A stretch of 64,000 nt of DNA from Anaerolineae bacterium. Its GTDB lineage: Bacteria > Chloroflexota > Anaerolineae > Aggregatilineales > JAFGMM01. Positions 58,291-64,000 of the stretch are shown here, piece after piece. The stretch spans positions 191,094 through 255,093 of the forward strand of contig JAOSJO010000026.1 in NCBI GenBank assembly GCA_027494055.1, written 5' to 3'. Both the position numbers and the translations under genes were made by a program. The stretch's first letter is position 1; each line of letters starts with the position of its first letter. The notes below the pieces were generated by a model. The model had not been told where the DNA came from. It did no database searches and saw only the letters and a list, made by a program, of their open reading frames with translations.

Positions 58291-59498
58291 CTACACCGCC
58301 ACGCGGCTGTGCGCGACGCGCCGCTCGCGCGCGAGGGTGAACTCGTGCAGGGCGAAGAAGATCACCGCAAATGCGACCATGTACGGGCCGATGACCTCCA
58401 GGTTGCCGGTCTGTGTCATCAGCACGCCCGCCACGCCCGGCAAGACGGCGATCCCCAGCCCCGCTGCAGCCACCTGAAAGCCGATGGCGTTGGCGGCGTG
58501 CTCCGCGCCGACCCGCGCCGGCGTGCACGAGACCAGCAGGGGAAAGAGCGGCGCGATGGCGAACCCGATAACGATGAGGCCAACGAAGCTGAGTGCGTCG
58601 CTGGCGTTGACCCACAGCAGCAGCGCGCCCACGATGAGGCCGGCCGCGCTGATGCGCAGCAGCCGGATTGCGCCGGTCGCGGCGACGATCACGCCGGCGA
58701 CGATGCGCCCGATGGTGAAGCTCAGCCAGTAAAGGCCGATCCACCCGGTCGCGAGGTCTGGCGCGACCCCGCGCCCCTCGGTGAAGAGGGTGTAGGACCA
58801 GTTGCCGGCGGTGATCTCGATGCCGGCCGTCATGAAGAAGAGCGCGATGCCCAACCACACCATCGGCAGCCGGAGCGTGTCGCGGCTCGACGCCAGCCGG
58901 GGCGCCACGTCGGTCGCGCTCGCGTCGGGCGCGGGGACGACGTCCCACCGCTTGCGCGTGACCGCGATGGTGAGCGCAATCCCGACCTGGACGGCGGCGA
59001 CCGTTGCGTAACCCCACCGCCACGATCCCCCACGTCGAGCGCGGCGCCCATGACGAGCGGTCCCAGGGATGCGCCGATGCCATAGCAGGCGTGCAGCCAG
59101 TTCATGTAGCGCGCGCTGTAGTTCGCGGCGACGTAGGTGTTCAGGCCGGCGTCAATCGCGCCGCCGCCCAGCCCCGACATCAGGCCAAGCCCCGCCATCG
59201 CGCCCCAGACGGGCGCGAGCGCGTAACCGAGCAAGCCCACAGCGCGGATGAGGCTGTTGACGATCAGCGCGCGGCTTATGCCCAGGCGCGCGATGATGGC
59301 GCCGCTCCCGGAGCTGGCGATCAGGTAGCCGATGGTCGAGGCGACGAGCAGGATGCCCTGTGCGGCGTTCTCCAGGCCGAAGCCGTCCCGGATGGACGGC
59401 CAGCCCACGCCGAGCATCCCGTCGGGCGTGCCGAGCACGATGAACGCCAGGTAGGCGAGGATGAGGGTAAACGCGCCGGCGCTGATCTGTCGACTCAT
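58291..59498 (-). CDS. Major facilitator superfamily transporter (one frameshift)
   Basis: About 402 residues with twelve hydrophobic helices. N-half: FTLILAYLAFIVLGTPDGMLGVGWPSIRDGFGL and GSGAIIARLGISRALIVNSLIRAVGLLGYA; C-half: LSFTIGRIVAGVIVAATGAIRLLRISA. It resembles sugar/drug MFS permeases of the FucP/YfkF type. The frame changes at about 59020 in a ccccacc stretch. The start at 59498 has no clear Shine-Dalgarno, so it is uncertain. No substrate gene is adjacent. Confidence 0.83.
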
Positions 59499-59535
59499 GG
59501 AGGTGGCTTGTCCTTCGCTCGTGTGGCGCTTTCGC

Positions 59536-59649
59536 CTAGAGGTGTGCTGGGCCTTCGCCAATGTAGATACACCGACCGCCGACGCGCACCCGGATGATCT
59601 CGCAGCCGGACCGGGCGACATCGACGATGTGGAAGTAGGGGTCAGGCAT
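59536..59649 (-). CDS. Small ORF, 37 residues
   Basis: ATG at 59649 to TAG at 59536, product MPDPYFHIVDVARSGCEIIR...CIYIGEGPAHL. It has a possible agagg ribosome site 9 nt upstream and ordinary GC-rich codon use. It lies between a terminator hairpin and the MFS gene and is in the same direction. Two Cys, no membrane helix. I recognise no family; a real small protein is plausible. Confidence 0.4.
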   Translation of the reverse strand: MPDPYFHIVDVARSGCEIIRVRVGGRCIYIGEGPAHL

Positions 59650-59679
59650 GGCCGCGGCCTCTATCACAACCCAAACACA

Positions 59680-59722
59680 CGCAAGCGCCGGCACCCGTTA
59701 ATTGTGACGGTCGGCGCTTGCG
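59680..59722 (-). terminator. Terminator-like hairpin after the SAHH-like gene
   Basis: Perfect 11-bp stem cgcaagcgccg / cggcgcttgcg with a 21-nt loop; tgtgtttggg follows on the minus strand. Confidence 0.6.
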
Positions 59723-59771
59723 CCCTAGTATACCGCCTTCCGGCGATATACCAAGATCGGGCCGTTATTCG

Positions 59772-61359
59772 CTATTGCACGAGCTGGCCGGCCAGGCGCG
59801 GGGTTCTCGCGAAGGCGATCTCATGCAGCCTGGCGGGCTGGTGCGCCTTGCCCGCGTCGTTGACCTTGACCCTGCCGTTGGCGCAAAGGCGCTCCTCGCA
59901 GGGGTGCGGCTCGAACGTGTACCACACGCTCGACTCGTGGTTGAGCGCGGCGATGTGGTTGTGTGCGCCCCACAGCCGCAGGATGTCCTCCTCGCTGATC
60001 GTAAGGTGGGGCAGTTCGTCGCGGCCCAGCAGGTACGCGCCGGGCTGCAAGAGGCGCCCGTGCTTCAGGCCATACTCGGCCAGGACCAGAATCTCGGCGT
60101 TGATCGGGTCGATGATCTTCGCCGGGAGGCTCTGGCTGTCGGGCCGGTAGAAGTTGACGGGATAGCCCTCGCCCAGCAGGACGACCTCGCGCCGCTCGCC
60201 GTAGTAGGTGAAGCGGTACACGTAGACCTTGTTGACGAACTCGACCGAGATGTCCTCGATCCGGCCCAGGAAGGGGGAATTCCCGCGTCAGCGCGAGCCG
60301 CTCTTGCGGCGTGCCTTCGAAGAACTTGATGAGGTGAGAGAACTCGATGCGCCCGGAGGAGGCGCTGACCAGGTACAGGCGCGGTGCGGCGCTCTTGAGG
60401 TATTGCTCGAACATGGGGAGCGTGAACGACGGGACGCCGGTCGTCCCCATGACGATGGGCATGCCCGTGAACAGCTCCGGCGAGACGGCGCTCCCAACGC
60501 CGAAGCCGTCGCGCAGCGCGGCGCGCTGCACCGTCAGGTCGGTGTCGCGGACGAAGACGCGGCACCCCATGTTGCGCGCGATCATCGCCATCGGGCGGCC
60601 AATCACGCCGTAGCCGAGCAGGAGCACGTCGCGGTAGGTCAGGAATTCATCGAGGAGGTACAGCATCAGCGTGGTTTCCTCGATGACGCGCTGCGCGATG
60701 AACTGGTTCTCGAAGCGGGTCTTGAGCTTGGAACGCGCCACGGAGAGCACGGGGTAGTGGTGGTTCCCGTTGGCGCGGGCGAGGTGCGCCTCGGCGTTGC
60801 GCAGGCCCTTGCGCGTCTGCTCAACGGCGGCGACGATGCCCGGCGACCGGCGGGAAACCAGCGGCTTGATGTATTCCAGCATCTCGTAGTGGTAGCCGCC
60901 GTCTTCGAGCACGAGTATCTTGCGCTGGGTGTGCATCGCGTAGTGCCGGAACGCCTCGACGATGGCGGCCTGTACGCCGTTATCGAGGTTGGTCGGCGCC
61001 TTGCTGACCGCCTCGCCGTTCCGGTAGATCACGACCTCGCCGTTCTCGACACGCGGGTACATCAGATCGTAGGGCACGTGCGCCGGGAGCGTCTTTTCCC
61101 CGTACATGACTGGAATGAAGACCATTTCCGCGCCGAGCTGGACGAAGACCTCGTTCAGCAGGAGCACGTCGTCCAGGAGGTGGTTGGTGTGGATGACGAG
61201 CGCGTCGGCAAATGCGTTCGCGTCGAGGTGCTGGGCGACGCTCGCCGTGATGGGCATGCGCGCCATCAGCTCCGGCGAGAATTGCAGCGTCTCGGCGACG
61301 CGCAGCGCGGGTGGTGCGGGATAGGGGAGATCGGTAGACGGAACAGGCACTGCGACCAT
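59772..61359 (-). CDS. S-adenosylhomocysteinase-like NAD-binding protein of unknown function (one frameshift)
   Basis: About 529 residues. The middle (about 200-330) has the NAD-domain pattern of S-adenosylhomocysteine hydrolase: DVLLLGYGVIGRPMAMIARNMGCRVFVRDTDLTVQRAALRDGF and IVMGTTGVPSF. The N-terminal part (FADALVIHTNHLLDDVLLLNEVFVQLGAEM, VIYRNGEAVSKAPTNLDNGVQAAIVEAFRHY) is only distantly like the catalytic domain. After a shift near 60283 the C-terminal 170 residues read GRIEDISVEFVNKVYVYRFTYYG...LHEIAFARTPRLAGQLVQ. It is probably an oxidoreductase or hydrolase of a nucleoside-like substrate, not canonical AhcY. Start at 61359 has GAGGAGAG. Confidence 0.7.
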
Positions 61360-61837
61360 GATGCTCTCCTCTCTCATGTGTGTTCAGTGCGGTTTCTGCG
61401 GTGTGGGATCGATGCGGCTACCCACCAGCATCAGCCAGCCGCTGCTGCGGTCACTGGTCACCCCTGGGTAGCCTGGCTCGTGTCGGACAGCCGGTAATGT
61501 TTAAGTCGACGGTGCGGTAGCGGGGTTTTCGTATATATTTTGGTGAACAAATCCTATCGGTATTTGTATCTTCGCGCAAGGATTATGAAATTAATGAACG
61601 CTTAATTTAAGGGCAACATTTGCTCAAAAAGAGAGGGATATATGTGGAGAAGAAACGCGAAAATCCGCCCGAAAACGCCAGATATGGGCGTTACGCGGCG
61701 GCGTGCCACCGGCCCCAGGCTGGCGAAACGGCGCGGATGCGCGCCCGAATTTGCCGCCCTGGTGACGGTATAGTTTGGGTATAGTTTGGTTTGAAATCGG
61801 AAAAATGGCGTTTTCCGAAAGAAAGTGAACGTTTCGG
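61360..61837. other. 478 bp with no recognisable gene
   Basis: This intergenic stretch between the SAHH-like gene and the flanked island becomes AT-rich from about 61500. It contains tatagtttgg twice in tandem (about 61769-61789). I see no ORF with coding character, RNA gene or terminator; promoters for the leftward SAHH-like gene should lie at its left end. Confidence 0.5.
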
Positions 61838-61901
61838 CCTACTCCGCCATCAACTGCTCGGTCCGGTCCACGCCCACGCTGTAGTACTTCGCCCTGGGGT
61901 G
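61838..61901. repeat. Left ~64 bp direct repeat, displaced 3' end copy
   Basis: Matches 63925-63989 at about 60 of 64 positions: the first 43 bases are identical, then one change, 11 identical, then three changes. Read on the minus strand it encodes HPRAKYYSVGVDRTEQLMAE and a stop, but no reading frame leads into it. Confidence 0.85.
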
Positions 61902-61905
61902 AGAA

Positions 61906-61944
61906 AGAGGGAAAAGGGCGGCTCAAGCCGCCCTCTTTCCCTCT
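61906..61944 (-). terminator. Terminator hairpin of the three-gene operon
   Basis: Long stem agagggaaaagggcggc / gccgccctctttccctct with a tcaa loop, 5 bp beyond the last gene of the island. Confidence 0.8.
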
Positions 61945-61948
61945 CACA

Positions 61949-62500
61949 TCATAGTAGTCTTGGTTGGTTATCTCCGTTCTCTGGTTGCTGCCCCATGCTG
62001 TCCACGAATTCCCTGCCTTGGTCAGTCAGTGCGTACTGCCCTGCCCCCTCTTCTACTTCATAGAGATAACCTGCTTGAATGGCTTCGTTGAGTCTTGCGT
62101 AGATATTCGCAGGCTTCGAGACTCCCACACGTCTAAGGGCAGAATAGGCTTCTAGGTACTCCTTGACCGTTAGGGACTCAGTGCCCTCGTACTCATGGTG
62201 GCGGTTAATTACCATGAGTTGCTGTGCCTGGTTTCTAGGTGCCAGTTTGCGGTACAATCCGCATAGATCAAGTGACTGATGGTCCCCACCGTCGTCGCTG
62301 ATCTTGGATGGCACGTTGCCGCTTTTACCCAGCAGCAAGGTGCCATCTCCTTCTTTGAGCACTTCACCCTCAATCACAGGTCGTTGTGCTGCCAATGTGA
62401 GAAAGGCACCTGCGTACTGCTCGACACGGTCCGGTGGCCCTTCGGCCTCCATTTCCGCGTCCCCAAACCGATACCGTACTCGAACGTAGCCCTCATTCAT
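61949..62500 (-). CDS. Island gene 3: unknown protein with C-terminal winged-helix-like domain
   Basis: 183 residues, no signal or membrane segment. N-terminus YVRVRYRFGDAEMEAEGPPD is a short beta-beta-alpha-like module. Residues 110-175 (LTVKEYLEAYSALRRVGVSK, PANIYARLNEAIQAGYLYEV, GQYALTDQGREFV) look like a winged helix with a C-terminal helix. It is similar in layout to gene 2. Its ATG overlaps the previous TGA (ATGA), with AGGAGG 7 nt before it. Function unknown; DNA or protein binding is likely. Confidence 0.72.
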   Translation of the reverse strand: MNEGYVRVRYRFGDAEMEAEGPPDRVEQYAGAFLTLAAQRPVIEGEVLKEGDGTLLLGKSGNVPSKISDDGGDHQSLDLCGLYRKLAPRNQAQQLMVINRHHEYEGTESLTVKEYLEAYSALRRVGVSKPANIYARLNEAIQAGYLYEVEEGAGQYALTDQGREFVDSMGQQPENGDNQPRLL

Positions 62501-63000
62501 TCAGATACCTCCTGTCTCAAGGTTTGAAAGTAGTTGTAACCCCTCTGGGTCAGACGCCACATTTTCAGCCCTTCATCGCTGGACACATCGGGGAGATCTT
62601 CTGCTTCGGTGAAGAGTACCTTTTGTGCAGCCTTAGCGAAGACATCCGCCAAATTCTTGGGCTTCGGCCAGCGGGCTTTCTCGTACATCCGCGTGATGTC
62701 ACTTGTGGTGACTGCCTGGACTTGTTTGCGCTCAAGCAGATACACCGTCGCTGCCAGGAAACGTTCGAAGTGGGTTTTGAGAGTGTAGTGATCGGCCCAC
62801 TCCGCAAAAGTCTCTGGTAAAGATTCGGCGGTGGATGCGGTGTGGTGCTGTTTCTCGGTGTTTCTGGCACCCAGGATTTCCAGTGTTGCGAGTGCTGAGG
62901 CAACTGCATCGAGGTTCTCTGGGGCAACACCCGCGTCAATTGCCTTTTGCCTTGCAAGGTTAACTGTCTTCTCAACCTCAATTGCACTTGGTTCCATCAT
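62497..63000 (-). CDS. Island gene 2: unknown protein with winged-helix-like domain
   Basis: 167 residues. Residues 1-60 are an alpha-helical N-terminus. Residues 80-165 (THFERFLAATVYLLERKQVQ, TTSDITRMYEKARWPKPKN, ADVFAKAAQKVLFTE, MWRLTQRGYNYFQTL) follow the same helix-helix-wing order as gene 3 (K-P-x-N pattern and terminal LT-x-x-G-x-x-x-F/Y). No catalytic residues are obvious. It is coupled to both neighbours by 4-bp stop/start overlaps. Confidence 0.72.
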   Translation of the reverse strand: MMEPSAIEVEKTVNLARQKAIDAGVAPENLDAVASALATLEILGARNTEKQHHTASTAESLPETFAEWADHYTLKTHFERFLAATVYLLERKQVQAVTTSDITRMYEKARWPKPKNLADVFAKAAQKVLFTEAEDLPDVSSDEGLKMWRLTQRGYNYFQTLRQEVSE

Positions 63001-63413
63001 TGGTGATTCTCTCCTTTGTCACCCAGTATTTCCTCAATTCGAGGTAATGCATAGTCCGGAACCCAATAGTTGTTCTCTCTGTCAGAGCGAACAAGCCGGT
63101 CATCCTTGAGGCGCGACAAGGTTGGCCGAACCGAGTCAGGATTCAGTCCAGTATCCTTAGCGATTTGAGCCGGTGAAGCAGCCTCAATCTCACTCTCAGG
63201 GAGTGCCTCTTTCATACTCAAGGCTTTTCTACCCAATAGATACATAAGAACCTTACCTTGAAGGTTCAATTTTCTCCATTGGTCCGTTGTTAGTACCTCT
63301 CCTGTTTCTCTGACCAACCTGATGTATGGATGCACAATCCTCGCGACTAGCGGTGCTGGGTCTGGGCCAGGCTTGTCGATGAAAAGACTGTCCAAAGCGT
63401 CTTCATTATCCAT
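62997..63413 (-). CDS. Island gene 1: winged-helix protein
   Basis: 138 residues. Core LNLQGKVLMYLLGRKALSMK, SPAQIAKDTGLNPDSVRPTL, SRLKDDRLVRSDRENNYWV is a clear helix-turn-helix with wing, of the kind often seen in archaeal-type or phage regulators. I prefer the ATG at 63413, placed 11 nt after GGAGG, over a GTG at 63425 that is too close to it. It is first in the operon, so it probably binds the palindrome upstream. Confidence 0.75.
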   Translation of the reverse strand: MDNEDALDSLFIDKPGPDPAPLVARIVHPYIRLVRETGEVLTTDQWRKLNLQGKVLMYLLGRKALSMKEALPESEIEAASPAQIAKDTGLNPDSVRPTLSRLKDDRLVRSDRENNYWVPDYALPRIEEILGDKGENHQ

Positions 63414-63469
63414 CACCGTCTTCACCTCCGGGTCTCCAGGATATAGTTCAGCGATCTTGCTTTTAACGC

Positions 63470-63488
63470 TGTACCATTGACTGGTACA
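63470..63488. promoter_or_regulatory. Perfect palindrome upstream of the island operon
   Basis: tgtacca ttgac tggtaca is a perfect 7-bp inverted repeat, 57 bp before the first start codon. Good candidate operator for the winged-helix protein of gene 1. Confidence 0.6.
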
Positions 63489-63924
63489 TTTCTAGGATTC
63501 TACGCCAAAACCCCCGGAGAGTCAAGCTCAAGCGCTCAATCTGCTGGAATTTCTTACGATCATCTAACACCAAGGTCTGGTTCTCCGTTACCCTTGAGAG
63601 TGTTGAAGTATGGAATGGTCTTTCATTGACCAATCTAGCCAATAATCGACTATAAATATGCTATATTAAAGTCAGTTGTGATATAGCAAAATGCTTGAAC
63701 TGCAACGAGCAATTTATCGACGGTAAAAATCCCGTCTGTACGTCGAACCACCGGGCATAGTCTCGGTAAAGATCCACTCTCTCGCTATTTGATCTATCTG
63801 ATTTGGTATATATAGCGCAAATCTAGTATAAAAGAGGCTAGAAATCAATAGACTGATGTCTAGCCTCATCGATCAAGATTTAACGATGATACTTAGTATG
63901 GTAATTCACCTATGTCTATCAAGT
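63489..63924. other. 436 bp AT-rich noncoding leader of the island
   Basis: No gene seen. It contains several TATA-rich tracts such as tatatata near 63809 that could be minus-strand promoters, and an inverted repeat gaggctaga / tctagcctc at 63834-63867 with a 16-nt loop that could end the gene to the right. Confidence 0.5.
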
Positions 63925-63989
63925 CCTACTCCGCCATCAACTGCTCGGTCCGGTCCACGCCCACGCTATAGTACTTCGCTTTCGGGTGG
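63925..63989. repeat. Right ~64 bp direct repeat, functional 3' end copy
   Basis: Copy of 61838-61901, here in frame with the gene that continues out of the window. Confidence 0.85.
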
Positions 63990-64000
63990 TGGACCACAAT
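63926..64000 (-). CDS. C-terminus of a protein running off the right edge (possibly cobalamin-dependent methionine synthase)
   Basis: Only 24 codons plus a stop are inside: IVVHHPKAKYYSVGVDRTEQLMAE. The HHPKAKYYSV pattern resembles the HPEAKYFSV segment near the end of the MetH activation domain, but too little is visible to be sure. The stop (63926-63928) is followed by the island described above. Confidence 0.55.
   Translation of the reverse strand: MVVHHPKAKYYSVGVDRTEQLMAE

Larger units (their letters stand above)
61838..63989. mobile_element. Candidate small integrated island at a gene 3' end
   Basis: About 2.1 kb between direct repeats that duplicate the last ~21 codons of the gene at the right edge. 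Inside is lower-GC DNA with a three-gene operon, a terminator and an operator-like palindrome. The arrangement fits site-specific integration that restores the target gene and leaves the old 3' end at the far side. No recombinase gene is present, so it would need help from elsewhere. Confidence 0.5.

Noticed and set aside
61901..61950. Possible transposon terminal inverted repeat at the left end of the island
   Set aside because: The long hairpin is best explained as the operon's terminator; no matching copy is at the right end.
63834..63867. Integron attC-like or CRISPR-like hairpin
   Set aside because: Single 9-bp inverted repeat with no repeats or integrase nearby; no regular spacer array is visible anywhere in the window.

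Overview
The window looks like GC-rich chromosomal DNA from a free-living bacterium, most probably a member of the Chloroflexota (Anaerolineae-like). This is inferred from the long Pro/Thr-rich extracellular linkers, the mix of DUF2142-type, YfhO-type and GT39 membrane proteins, the KbaZ/GH4 sugar genes, the palindromic REP-like intergenic repeats and a class A RNase P RNA. No 16S rRNA, tRNA or CRISPR array was seen. About 20 genes carry one or more single-base frameshifts, mostly at G/C (sometimes A/T) homopolymers, including essential or core genes (plsY, lon). I read these as assembly or sequencing indels and give the repaired gene spans. Layout: 1-7.5 kb: a partial membrane protein at the left edge, a lipid- or wall-exposed binding protein fused to SH3 and thioredoxin-like domains, a tRNA m1A58 methyltransferase, an M32 carboxypeptidase, an unknown protein and folD. 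7.8-10.7 kb: a very large Flp-pilin-like protein with five beta-sandwich repeats. 11-17.6 kb: an OmpR-type response regulator, then a five-gene run made of a second, degenerate response regulator, an acyl carrier protein, an AMP-forming ligase, an AsnB-type amidotransferase and a NadE-type synthetase; this is a candidate biosynthetic module. 17.8-29.6 kb: housekeeping and single genes (DUF3352 protein, plsY, S1-domain protein, VKOR, HExxH peptidase, rnpB, lone receiver, asparaginase, exonuclease III, TPR protein, endonuclease IV-like, GNAT, Memo-like). 29.7-38.5 kb: lon, a GH172 (DUF2961) protein, a PAP2 phosphatase and a secreted clostripain-like (C11) peptidase with three C-terminal repeats. 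38.5-51.4 kb: a leftward surface-glycan locus (ArsR-DUF2087 regulator, GT39, two DUF2142 proteins, GT2, YfhO-like, O-antigen-ligase/Wzy-like), interrupted only by a rightward DinB gene. 51.6-61.4 kb: a phosphoribosyltransferase, an amidohydrolase, GH4 and KbaZ sugar genes, an AI-2E family permease, a RAYT-like transposase without its HUH histidines, an MFS transporter, a 37-residue small ORF and an S-adenosylhomocysteinase-like NAD-binding protein. 61.8-64 kb: a 2.1 kb AT-richer island bounded by ~64 bp direct repeats that encode the C-terminus of the gene running off the right edge. It holds a tight three-gene operon of winged-helix-like proteins and looks like a small site-specific integration at a gene 3' end. 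The two most promising candidates for something undescribed are this flanked three-gene island and the regulator-ACP-ligase-AsnB-NadE cassette.
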